Source of the DNA: Bacillota bacterium
GTDB taxonomy: Bacteria > Bacillota > Clostridia > Christensenellales > SZUA-584
DNA: 64,000 nt
Direction: 5' to 3'
Assembly: GCA_023390815.1 (NCBI GenBank)
Contig: JAEWCC010000003.1
Span: forward strand, 1-64,000
Both the position numbers and the translations under genes were made by a program. Below are positions 17,049 through 24,623 of this stretch, piece by piece (within the stretch, counting starts at the first letter, position 1; every line of letters begins with the position of its first letter). The notes under the pieces were generated by a model, which was not told the DNA's origin, did not search any database, and saw only the letters and a list, made by a program, of their open reading frames with translations.

Positions 17049-18179
17049 TTATATAGTGATACTGGTTCCGGTTCTATCCGAAGCGTACGCAGCTTCCAGT
17101 ACATGCTGGATGTATGCCCCGTCTTTGATATCCGGCGAACACGGCCTTCCGGTATGTACGCAGTCCATAAAGCGATAGAGGCTGTGCACATGCGCCCTTA
17201 GCCAGCCGCCCGGCAGCTTGGGCGACGGGAAGCTTCCTCCCGGCGCTTCATAGCGCTGTACGGACTCGATTTTGGTGAAGCCGCTGTAACCGCCAAGACT
17301 CCCGTCCGGAACTGTGTTATCGCAGAACCACACCCAGTTCGGGTCCATCAGATCGAAACGGATCGCGCCCTTCTCGCCAAAAATCTCCACCCGGAAGTCG
17401 TCGTTGGTGCCTGCCGCGATCTTGGACACATGGATCGTGCCCTGCGCACCGCTCTCCATCTCCGCGATGATGTAGGCCGCGTCCTCCACATCCACAACGC
17501 ACTCCCGCCCCGCGTTATCCCGCCGGGTCTTGTGCGCGATCTGGGTTTTGGCATAGATCTCGCGGTAACCGCCCATGAGATAGTAGAGCATATCGAGCGC
17601 GTGCGAGCCCATATCGAACAGCGTCCCGCCGCACGCGTGCTCTTTGCTGTACTTCCATGTGTACGGTTTTGCGCTGTCCACATTGCTGGGATGCTGATAG
17701 GTCACGTTGAAGCTGAGTACCCGTCCCAACCGTCCTTCATCAATGATCTGCCGCGCGCGCATCACGCACGCAAAGCACCGATAATGGAACACGATTTGAT
17801 GACGGATGTCCTTGCCCTCCAGCGCTTCCAGCATCCTTACGGCATCGGCCTCGCTCGCGGCAAGCGGCTTTTCGCAGTAGATATGCCAGCCGCGCTGCGC
17901 GGCCTTGATCACCGCTTCGGCATGCTGAAAGTTCGGCAGGCATACGCTGACAACGTCGATATCATCACGGCGGAATACTTCGTCCATGTCGTCCGTCGCG
18001 AACTCAAACCCGAAGCTATCCTTCGCGGCCTGTGCCGTGGCGAGCGTTCGGTTGTAAACCGCTTTAAGCTTCACCCGGTATGGCAGGTTCTCATAGAAGA
18101 ACGGAAGTGCGGTATAGGCGTAGGTATGGGCCTTGCCGATAAAGCCCATACCCAGCACCGCAACGCGTATCTCGTCCAT
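17049..18179 (-). CDS. Gfo/Idh/MocA family oxidoreductase
   Basis: 376 residues. NAD(P)-dependent oxidation of a sugar, inositol or sugar derivative is likely. The Rossmann motif GMGFIGKAH is at residue 10, the family motif CEKPLA near residue 100, and GGTLFDMGSHALDM near 190 carries the catalytic-region His. The substrate cannot be assigned. The start lies 4 nt after the upstream SDR stop, so it is in the same operon as rpe-like, SDR and deoC. No encapsulation helix is visible. Confidence 0.88.
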   Translation of the reverse strand: MDEIRVAVLGMGFIGKAHTYAYTALPFFYENLPYRVKLKAVYNRTLATAQAAKDSFGFEFATDDMDEVFRRDDIDVVSVCLPNFQHAEAVIKAAQRGWHIYCEKPLAASEADAVRMLEALEGKDIRHQIVFHYRCFACVMRARQIIDEGRLGRVLSFNVTYQHPSNVDSAKPYTWKYSKEHACGGTLFDMGSHALDMLYYLMGGYREIYAKTQIAHKTRRDNAGRECVVDVEDAAYIIAEMESGAQGTIHVSKIAAGTNDDFRVEIFGEKGAIRFDLMDPNWVWFCDNTVPDGSLGGYSGFTKIESVQRYEAPGGSFPSPKLPGGWLRAHVHSLYRFMDCVHTGRPCSPDIKDGAYIQHVLEAAYASDRTGTSITI

Positions 18180-18183
18180 GCTG

Positions 18184-18948
18184 CTATATCAGCATGCCGC
18201 CGGTGACGTCTACGCAGGTTCCGTTGATGAAATCCGCCTTGTTGGAGGCGAGAAATGCGACCGTATAGCCGACTTCCTGTGCGGTCGATACCCGACCCGA
18301 CGGAATACGCTCCACGTAGGAGGCCAGTATTTCCGGCTTGGACAGCTTATCCTCGTTGATCGGCGTGCGCACCATACCGGGTGTAACGCCGTTCACGACG
18401 ATGCCATACTGCGAGAACTCCCGCGCGAGCGCCTTGGTCAGCAGTACAAGACCGCCTTTGGCCGAGACATAATGCGCGTGTCCTTCGGTATTGACCGCAA
18501 AACCCGACTTGGAGATAATGTTGACCACGCGTCCGCGTATCCCCGCTGATTTGTAGAAGGCACACGCACGCTTGCTCAGGAGGAAAGGACCGGTCAGGTT
18601 AACGTCGATGACCTTCCGCCACTCTTCGTCCGACATGTTCTCGATCAGCGTCGTGGGCCATATCCCGGCGTTGTTGACGATCACGTCCAGGTGGCCATAC
18701 TTCTCCACCACCGCCGAGATCATGTTGTCGATATCCTGTGCCTTCGTGATGTCGGCATAAGCCGCCATATGTTTTCCGCCGAAGCGCTCGCCCAATGTGC
18801 TCACAAACTGCAGCACCGCCGCTTCCTCGACGATATAGTTGACGACCACGTTGGCGCCTTCCTGTGCGAAAACCTCACAGATTCCCGCGCCTAGCCCTGC
18901 GCCGCCGCCCGTGACCAGCACGGTCTTTCCTTTTAAACCCAGATCCAT
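18184..18948 (-). CDS. Short-chain dehydrogenase/reductase (first)
   Basis: 254 residues. NAD(P)-binding TGGGAGLGAGI at residue 14, NNAG near 90, catalytic Tyr and Lys in HYVSAKGG, and the typical PGMVRTPI after it. Classical SDR, likely acting on a sugar or polyol. Located between a BMC-H gene and the Gfo/Idh/MocA gene. GGAGG precedes the ATG. Confidence 0.9.
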   Translation of the reverse strand: MDLGLKGKTVLVTGGGAGLGAGICEVFAQEGANVVVNYIVEEAAVLQFVSTLGERFGGKHMAAYADITKAQDIDNMISAVVEKYGHLDVIVNNAGIWPTTLIENMSDEEWRKVIDVNLTGPFLLSKRACAFYKSAGIRGRVVNIISKSGFAVNTEGHAHYVSAKGGLVLLTKALAREFSQYGIVVNGVTPGMVRTPINEDKLSKPEILASYVERIPSGRVSTAQEVGYTVAFLASNKADFINGTCVDVTGGMLI

Positions 18949-18971
18949 CTGTCAGCCCTCCATTGCTCCAA

Positions 18972-19250
18972 TCACTGTTTGTCGGGAAGAATTTTCTCCA
19001 CGTCCTGATGCGGCCGCGGGATTACATGTACCGATACGAGCTCGCCGACGCGCTTCGCGGCAGCCGCGCCCGCTTCGACGCTCGCCTTCACCGCGCCCAC
19101 ATCGCCCCGTACCATCACGGTCACGAGGCCGGAGCCGATCTGTTCCTTGCCCGCCAGCGTGACGTTCGCCGCTTTGACCATCGCGTCAGCCGCTTCGATC
19201 GCGCCGACCAGTCCCTTGGTTTCTACCATTCCGAGTGCCTGCTTATCCAT
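18972..19250 (-). CDS. BMC-H shell hexamer, copy 3
   Basis: 92 residues, one BMC domain, nearly identical to copies 1 and 2 ([46 protein letters not shown]). It is separated from the main shell operon and lies between the ferredoxin-tailed deoC and an SDR gene, so it may be expressed with that aldolase. Confidence 0.95.
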   Translation of the reverse strand: MDKQALGMVETKGLVGAIEAADAMVKAANVTLAGKEQIGSGLVTVMVRGDVGAVKASVEAGAAAAKRVGELVSVHVIPRPHQDVEKILPDKQ

Positions 19251-19264
19251 GTCATTTCATCCTT

Positions 19265-20125
19265 TCAATACTCGTTTTTAACGATCTTCACGTTGCCGCT
19301 CGGGCAGGTCGCGGTGCATTTTCCGCAGTGCGTGCACGACGATTCTCCCTCGCCCATGATGATCTTGATGCCTTTGCTCGTTCCCATGCGAACCGCGCCC
19401 GCGCTGAGCATCGCGTCGCACACCTTGCGGTCGTTGATGCCGGTAGAAGCCTTGACTTTCATCGTGTCGCCCACGGTGCGTTTCATCAGGCGTACGTCTT
19501 CCACCGTCGCGCCGCCCGAACCAAAGCCCGTGGAGGTCTTCACAAAATCCGCGCCGGCACGTTTGGCGAGCTCGCATACGCGCACCTTTTCCTCATCCGT
19601 GAGCAGGCAGGTCTCGATGATCACCTTGACGAGCGCCTTGGGGTGCGCCGCATCCACGACGCCCTTGATGTCCTCGAATACGAGGTCGTAATCCTTATCC
19701 TTGAGCGCGCCGACGTTGATGACCATATCGACTTCCTCGGCCCCGTTCTTCACCGCTTCCATCGTTTCCACCGCTTTGAGGAAAGGGGTGTTGGCTCCGA
19801 GAGGGAACCCGATGACGCAGCACGTCTTGACGCCGGAGCCCGCGAGCTGAGAAGCCACATACTTCACATGCGTGGGGTTGACGCACACGCTCGCAAACTT
19901 CCACTCCTTGGCCTCGTCGCAGAATTTCTTGACGGTGCTCCGCACGGTATCGGGCTTGAGCACGGTATGATCCATATACTTGGCATAGGATGGATCGTAG
20001 CAAGGGTCTTTGTCGGAAACAGTCTTCGGCCCCGGTACACTGACCTGCGCCGCCGTGGCGGCACCTCCCTGCACTTCCCTTAAAACCTCCGTGGTAATCT
20101 CCCGTACGATCTTTTCGATATCCAT
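19265..20125 (-). CDS. deoC: Deoxyribose-phosphate aldolase with C-terminal ferredoxin-like motif
   Basis: 286 residues, about 35-60 longer than the other two homologues here. Three parts: an N-terminal amphipathic helix ([19 protein letters not shown]) and Ala-rich linker like a BMC targeting peptide; a canonical DERA barrel with Asp in [10 protein letters not shown], Schiff-base Lys in FVKTSTGF and the second Lys in KVKASTGI; and a tail with [12 protein letters not shown], the Cys-x2-Cys-x2-Cys-x3-Cys-Pro pattern of a [4Fe-4S] ferredoxin. Cleaves 2-deoxyribose 5-phosphate to acetaldehyde and glyceraldehyde 3-phosphate (family knowledge). The tail is unusual for an aldolase; its role is unknown. 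AAAGGAG precedes the ATG. Confidence 0.92.
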   Translation of the reverse strand: MDIEKIVREITTEVLREVQGGAATAAQVSVPGPKTVSDKDPCYDPSYAKYMDHTVLKPDTVRSTVKKFCDEAKEWKFASVCVNPTHVKYVASQLAGSGVKTCCVIGFPLGANTPFLKAVETMEAVKNGAEEVDMVINVGALKDKDYDLVFEDIKGVVDAAHPKALVKVIIETCLLTDEEKVRVCELAKRAGADFVKTSTGFGSGGATVEDVRLMKRTVGDTMKVKASTGINDRKVCDAMLSAGAVRMGTSKGIKIIMGEGESSCTHCGKCTATCPSGNVKIVKNEY

Positions 20126-20140
20126 GGCATGCTCCTTTCG

Positions 20141-20929
20141 TTAGTGCATCTCACGGCCGCCGGTGATATTGAATGCCTGGCCTGTGCAGTAATCGCCTGA
20201 AACGGTCAGGAAGAATACGAAATCGACAACGTCCTCTTTGCGCGTCAGGCGGCCAAGCGGCACCTTGGCGGTGAACTTTTTGACGACCTCTTCGCGCGGC
20301 ATCTGCAGGTTGTCGATGTACCCGGCGCTCACGCTGGTCCATACGCCCGTCGCGTCGGTGATGCCGGGGCAAACGGAGTTGATCTTGATGTTGTATTGCG
20401 CGTACTCAAACGCGAGTGCCTGAGTCAGTACGATGACCGCGCCCTTCGCGGCGCTGTACGGCCCCATCAGCGCGGAACCGGTCTTGCCCGACTTGGACGC
20501 GAAGTTGATGATCCGGCCTTCGTTGTTCTTCTTCATGCTGGGCAGCGCGCCCTGGATGCAGTACGCCGTGCCATATACGTTGACCTTGAACATCTTGTCG
20601 AAGACGGCATCATCGTTTTCCTCAAACGGCCGCTGATCCACCACACCCGCGTTGTTGACGAGCGCATAGATGTCGCCGACTTCGCTCGTGATTTTAGCAA
20701 AGCAGTCCAGCACCGCCTGCCGGTCCGTGATATTGAGGATGATGCCCTTGGCAAAGTAGCCCTTGGCGGCTAAGTCCGCCGCGGACTTTTCCACCAACGG
20801 GTCGATGTCGATCAGCACCACCTTAGCGCCTTGCTCGGCATACTTCTCCGCGATAGAGAAGCCGATGCTCTTTGCCGCGCCCGTTACCACGCAAACCTTA
20901 CCTTTTAAATCGTCGGAATACAACCCCAT
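20141..20929 (-). CDS. Short-chain dehydrogenase/reductase (second)
   Basis: 262 residues. TGAAKSIGFSIA is the cofactor loop, VLIDID the acidic strand favouring NAD(H), NNAG follows, and YSAAKGA holds the catalytic Tyr and Lys. Overall it resembles polyol or sorbitol-6-phosphate dehydrogenases, but the substrate is not certain. It is the second gene of the epimerase-led operon, with AAAGGAGGATC before the ATG. Confidence 0.88.
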   Translation of the reverse strand: MGLYSDDLKGKVCVVTGAAKSIGFSIAEKYAEQGAKVVLIDIDPLVEKSAADLAAKGYFAKGIILNITDRQAVLDCFAKITSEVGDIYALVNNAGVVDQRPFEENDDAVFDKMFKVNVYGTAYCIQGALPSMKKNNEGRIINFASKSGKTGSALMGPYSAAKGAVIVLTQALAFEYAQYNIKINSVCPGITDATGVWTSVSAGYIDNLQMPREEVVKKFTAKVPLGRLTRKEDVVDFVFFLTVSGDYCTGQAFNITGGREMH

Positions 20930-20957
20930 AATGATCCTCCTTTATGCAATCCCTTTA

Positions 20958-21608
20958 TCAAAACGCCGCAGTCCGAATGGATTGCACCGTTTTTTTCATG
21001 TCCTCCGCACCAAAGAGCATGGAACCGGCCACCAATACCTCAGCGCCGCTTTTTAGTGCCTTCTCATATGTGTACTCGCCGATGCCGCCATCCACCTGAA
21101 TCTCGTAGCGGTAACCGTAGCGGGCTTTCCATTCCCGCAGCGTGCGCAGCTTGTCGTATACGCTGCTGATAATGGCCTGTCCGCCAAAGCCCACGCAAAC
21201 CGAAACCTGAAGCACGATATCCACCTCTTCCAGCACGCAACGCACTGCTTCGAGCGGTGTCTCGGGAGTCAGCGCTATCCCCGCGAGCTTATCCGCGTCG
21301 TGGATATCGCGAATGAGCCGGACGTGATGCGGCGTAGCCTCTGCGTGGATCGTGATCGAATCCGCGCCCGCTTCAATGAAAGGCCCGATCATCGTTTCCG
21401 GATTGCTGATCATCAGGTGAGCGTCTTTGCGCAGCCGCTTTTCACCGCGAAGCGCTTTCACCGTGCCGATACCCACCGCAATGTTGGGTACAAAGTGGCC
21501 GTCCATGACGTCAAGATGCAGCAATTCGCAGCCTGCCTCGCAGGCTCTGTCAATATCCCGGCCCAAATTTAAGTAATCGGCGGATAGTATCGATGCAGAT
21601 ATTTTCAT
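20958..21608 (-). CDS. Ribulose-phosphate 3-epimerase family protein
   Basis: 216 residues, TIM-barrel family that includes Rpe and allulose-6-phosphate 3-epimerase (AlsE). Metal and catalytic residues are seen in LDVMDGHFVPN and AHLMISNP; VDGGIGEYTYEKAL holds the second catalytic Asp, and VLVAGSMLF the phosphate loop. The usual NPGFGGQ is changed to CVGFGGQ, so it may be a paralogue with another substrate rather than the housekeeping Rpe. First gene of the operon that contains the ferredoxin-tailed DeoC. The ribosome site is weak. Confidence 0.8.
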   Translation of the reverse strand: MKISASILSADYLNLGRDIDRACEAGCELLHLDVMDGHFVPNIAVGIGTVKALRGEKRLRKDAHLMISNPETMIGPFIEAGADSITIHAEATPHHVRLIRDIHDADKLAGIALTPETPLEAVRCVLEEVDIVLQVSVCVGFGGQAIISSVYDKLRTLREWKARYGYRYEIQVDGGIGEYTYEKALKSGAEVLVAGSMLFGAEDMKKTVQSIRTAAF

Positions 21609-21635
21609 GGTTCGGGGTGCCTTTCACAAAATTCA

Positions 21636-21647
21636 TGACGTTTGTTA
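21636..21647 (-). promoter_or_regulatory. Operator-like box in the epimerase leader
   Basis: TGACGTTTGTTA fits the shared 12-bp motif with a few mismatches. It lies just downstream of the predicted start site of the epimerase-led operon. A second weaker box, GAACATTTGTTC, is at 21704-21715, upstream of the -35. Confidence 0.5.
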
Positions 21648-21657
21648 TTACTTCTTG

Positions 21658-21686
21658 ATGATAATACGAGTGTACACTCTTGTCAA
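21658..21686 (-). promoter_or_regulatory. Promoter of the epimerase-led operon with a 12-bp palindrome in its spacer
   Basis: On the minus strand TTGACA (21681-21686) and TATCAT (21658-21663) are 17 nt apart. The spacer contains the perfect palindrome GAGTGTACACTC (21668-21679), a likely binding site for a further regulator and unlike the shared SorC-type boxes. Confidence 0.65.
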
Positions 21687-21769
21687 TATAACAGGGCAAT
21701 ATTGAACATTTGTTCATCCGTGTGGCTGTGTCACTAAGGGATATATATGAATCATGCGAATAAAAAATG

Positions 21770-21792
21770 ATAACCCCGGAAACCGGGGTTAT
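21770..21792 (-). terminator. Terminator hairpin, first of two identical copies
   Basis: A 10-bp stem ATAACCCCGG/CCGGGGTTAT with a 3-nt loop. On the minus strand it is followed by CATTTTTTATT, so it can end transcription of the SorC regulator gene to its right. Confidence 0.8.
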
Positions 21793-21956
21793 TCAGGCTT
21801 TCGATAAAGCCCATCACGCCTCCCTCAGATGAGGGAGGTGGCACGAAGTGCCGGAGGGAGTGGCCTATTCTAAGGCATTTTCTCTCCCCCAGTCACCTAT
21901 CGGTGACAGCCCCCTCGTCAGAGGGGGCCATAAAAAGAACTTTTTTGACACTCTGC
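21793..21956. repeat. Composite palindromic repeat element (REP/MITE-like)
   Basis: About 164 nt of stacked hairpins. The left half has CCTCCCTC/GAGGGAGG, then GGCAC/GTGCC, then GGAGGGAG. The right half has CTCCCCC, then GTCACC/GGTGAC, then CCCCCTC/GAGGGGG. The right half, reverse-complemented, aligns with the left, so this is two inverted copies of one unit. The unit looks like a palindromic repeat widespread in gut Clostridia (from memory). It is flanked by the same 23-nt terminator hairpin on both sides. Confidence 0.8.
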
Positions 21957-21979
21957 ATAACCCCGGAAACCGGGGTTAT
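21957..21979. terminator. Terminator hairpin, second identical copy
   Basis: Same 23 nt as 21770-21792. It lies 28 nt beyond the SorC gene stop. On the minus strand no T-run follows directly, so it is weaker as a terminator than the first copy. Confidence 0.6.
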
Positions 21980-22007
21980 GCTGCGTTTGTGATGTTGTAT
22001 TTACAGG

Positions 22008-22967
22008 TTATCTGTAATTGAGTGCGCTCACGGCGGCCTTCTCATCTGTGATGAGCACATCGATATACCGCCCGCGCAGCGCCCCTACGATGACATCGGC
22101 TTTCTTTTCGCCTGCAGCCACACCGATTACGGTGGGAATTCTCTTGATGTCCTCCAGTGATACAGCGATCATCCGGTCGCACAGCGACGAGTGGCAGCGG
22201 TGCCCGTTGATGTCGATGTAGCTGCCGCAGATATCCCCCACCGCGCCCTCGCTGATGAGCTTCTCGGAGTCCTCCAGATTGATATGGCCGGAACGGAACT
22301 GCGCGCTGAGCTCGGGTTTGGTGGACCCAAGGCCAATGAGCGCCAGCTCGGTACTTTTGATCTTTTGGAAGTGGTTTTTGACATGCGGCTCCTCCATGAG
22401 CAAATCCCGCAATATCTTGCTTTGAACCATGAACGGTGCCTGCAATATATAGCTGTCGCCGCCGAGCGCCTTGGCGAGCGACAGTGCCATCATGTTGGCA
22501 TCGGTGTCGTTGGTCTTGTTGCCCGTACCGCCGAGCAGCTGGATCACGTCGGCTTTTACGAAGCTGTTGGGCTTGATGTTCTTGACGATGCTGTGGATCG
22601 TCGTACCCCAGGCGATGCCGATCAGCATGCCGGGCGACAGCAGCGATTCGATATAGGCGGCGGCAGCCTGCCCCACCTTTTCCTTATCCGCCTCCACGCT
22701 GTAGCTCTGCGGCACCACGATGGCTTCGCGAATGCCGTACGTATCGACGATCCGTTTACCCAGCTCTTTGCCGAAGGAGGATACGTCGTCAATGCGAATC
22801 TGTACGATGCCTTCCTTCACGCAAGCCTGCAGCAGCCGTGATACGCTCGGACGGGAGACATGGATCGTTTTCGCGATCTCTTCCTGCGAAAGCCCGTCGA
22901 TATAGTACATCTTTGCGGCGACAATCATCGTGTCCCGTTTGTCCAAAGCGATCAACCCCTTTCCCAT
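22008..22967 (-). CDS. SorC/DeoR-family sugar-binding transcription regulator (first)
   Basis: 319 residues. The N-terminal helix-turn-helix is LSQEEIAKTIHVSRPSVSRLL (helix region about residues 25-45), followed by the SorC sugar-phosphate-binding domain (GIAWGTTIHSIVKN near 130; VIQLLGG; late GVAAGEKKADVIVGALRG). Such proteins usually repress catabolic operons until a phosphosugar binds. It is encoded just upstream of the epimerase/BMC genes on the same strand. ATG at 22967 has no strong ribosome site; the start is uncertain by a few codons. Confidence 0.88.
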   Translation of the reverse strand: MGKGLIALDKRDTMIVAAKMYYIDGLSQEEIAKTIHVSRPSVSRLLQACVKEGIVQIRIDDVSSFGKELGKRIVDTYGIREAIVVPQSYSVEADKEKVGQAAAAYIESLLSPGMLIGIAWGTTIHSIVKNIKPNSFVKADVIQLLGGTGNKTNDTDANMMALSLAKALGGDSYILQAPFMVQSKILRDLLMEEPHVKNHFQKIKSTELALIGLGSTKPELSAQFRSGHINLEDSEKLISEGAVGDICGSYIDINGHRCHSSLCDRMIAVSLEDIKRIPTVIGVAAGEKKADVIVGALRGRYIDVLITDEKAAVSALNYR

Positions 22968-23051
22968 CCATGATACTATACGGCATTTACCTGTGCAAGT
23001 ATTTTCTTTCAGTGTTTAGTCCTTTTGTGAAATTTTGTTCAGAGAAACAAA

Positions 23052-23077
23052 AAGCCCTCGGGCAATACCGAAGGCTT
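23052..23077 (-). terminator. Terminator of the second importer operon
   Basis: An imperfect stem (AAGCC, TCGG / CCGA, GGCTT, one internal mismatch, 6-nt loop) is followed on the minus strand by TTTTTGTTT. It lies just after the FGGY kinase stop. Confidence 0.75.
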
Positions 23078-23101
23078 GCTATGTACGATATATTGTGTGA
23101 T

Positions 23102-24598
23102 TTATTCCTTCCAAAGGGGCTTTAAGCTTTCAATTGCCGTGCAGTAGCGATGGTATTTCCGGTCGTAGACTTCCTTCTTTGCGGGGTCCGGCTGTAGCAC
23201 ATGCGTCACTTTGGAGAACACTTGCGAGGCTTCACTCAGCGAGCCGAAACAGCCCGCGGCGACTCCCGCGCACATGACCACGCCCAGCGTTCCGAGCTCC
23301 GCGGTGTCGGATATCTCCACCGGCATCTGAAGCACATCCGCAAACATCTGCGCCCAGACTTCGGACCGGGACGCGCCGCCCGCCATCCGTACCGCCTGCG
23401 GCATATCGCTGCGCAGGCTCAGCAGCCTTTCAATGTGCATGCGGTGCGAGAACACGACGCCTTCGAACACGGCGCGCAGCATATGGGCCTTTCCGTGCCG
23501 GCCGGCGAATCCCAGAAATCCGCCCTTCGCATCGGCATCCACATTGGTGCCATAAAGGAACGGCAGAAAGATGATATCGCTCTCCTCCGGCGCGGTCGCG
23601 CCTACAAGCGCGTCCGCTTCCTTGTATACGTTCCGCCCTGACGGCGCAGTAAAACACTCGTGCACGTACCATTCGAGGTTGCTCGCTGAGGTCATGCTGC
23701 CATCCGTTACGAGGTAGTACCCGTCGATGCAGTACACCGACGTTAGCAGCAATTCCTTTGATACCAGCGGTTTCTTCCATATGAACTCGTTGATGCCCCA
23801 TGTGCCTGCAATCACGCACAACCGGCTCGTATCGATAAGCCCCGTCGCGATGGCACAGGACGTGAGGTCAATCAACCCACCCGCTACCGGCGTGCCTTCG
23901 AGTAAGCCGGTCTTTGCAGCAGCCGCAGCATTCACTTTGCCGCACACCTCACAGGATTGCGCGAGCGGTGGCAGCAGCCTTTTGCAGTGCCCGATGCCCA
24001 TTGCCTCGAGAATCTCATCGTCATATACGCGCCGGTTCTGATCCAGCACACACGCGGCGGACATATTGGTAATCTCGCCAAACGCTTCACCCGTCAGGCG
24101 CAGACGGATAAAGTCGATGCATCCGAGCGCCCATTTCGCCTTTTTCAGCAGCTCCGGGCAATTATCGGACAGCCATGCGAGCAGCGGCGGCAGCTGTCCC
24201 GGGTACAGTGCCTGCATCGTTTTGGGAAACAGGCGATCCAAAACGCCTGTGTTTTGAAAGCGCTCGACGTAATGCCTGGCGCGCATATCGGTGGAATAAA
24301 TGCCGTTCATCACAGGATTTAAGTCTTCATCCACCAGATACAGCCCGTTGCCGTGGCCGGATACAGAGATACACGCAATATCTTCGGGCTTCACATCCGC
24401 CCTCTCAATCACTTCGCGCACGACCCGGCAATTTGCCGCCCAGAGCGCGTCCATGTCCCGTTCCACCAACCCATCGCGGCCCAGTATCGTAACGACCTCT
24501 GCGGATGCAAAAGCCGCGGCTTCGCCGCTTACGCGGTAAAGCCCGGCTTTAACAAACGTACCTCCGTTATCGAGCCCCAGCAAATATTGCTTGCCCAT
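23102..24598 (-). CDS. FGGY-family carbohydrate kinase (L-xylulokinase/erythritol kinase-like)
   Basis: 498 residues. N-terminal phosphate-binding motif LGLDNGGTFVKAGLY, SVSGHGNGLYLVD near residue 80, and a C-terminal FGGY region with RMAGGASRSEVWAQMFADV. Phosphorylates a ketose or polyol. The SGHGNGLYL segment resembles the L-xylulose kinase (LyxK) and erythritol kinase branch more than XylB. With a UlaE-type epimerase in the same cluster, L-xylulose to L-xylulose 5-phosphate is plausible (inference). Last gene of the importer operon; AAGGAACTGAGC precedes the ATG. Confidence 0.85.
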   Translation of the reverse strand: MGKQYLLGLDNGGTFVKAGLYRVSGEAAAFASAEVVTILGRDGLVERDMDALWAANCRVVREVIERADVKPEDIACISVSGHGNGLYLVDEDLNPVMNGIYSTDMRARHYVERFQNTGVLDRLFPKTMQALYPGQLPPLLAWLSDNCPELLKKAKWALGCIDFIRLRLTGEAFGEITNMSAACVLDQNRRVYDDEILEAMGIGHCKRLLPPLAQSCEVCGKVNAAAAAKTGLLEGTPVAGGLIDLTSCAIATGLIDTSRLCVIAGTWGINEFIWKKPLVSKELLLTSVYCIDGYYLVTDGSMTSASNLEWYVHECFTAPSGRNVYKEADALVGATAPEESDIIFLPFLYGTNVDADAKGGFLGFAGRHGKAHMLRAVFEGVVFSHRMHIERLLSLRSDMPQAVRMAGGASRSEVWAQMFADVLQMPVEISDTAELGTLGVVMCAGVAAGCFGSLSEASQVFSKVTHVLQPDPAKKEVYDRKYHRYCTAIESLKPLWKE

Positions 24599-24623
24599 GC
24601 TCAGTTCCTTCCAGTGGTTTTGC

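Noticed and set aside
21793..21956. CRISPR array
   Set aside because: The repeats are inverted stem-loops in one composite element, not regularly spaced direct repeats with spacers.
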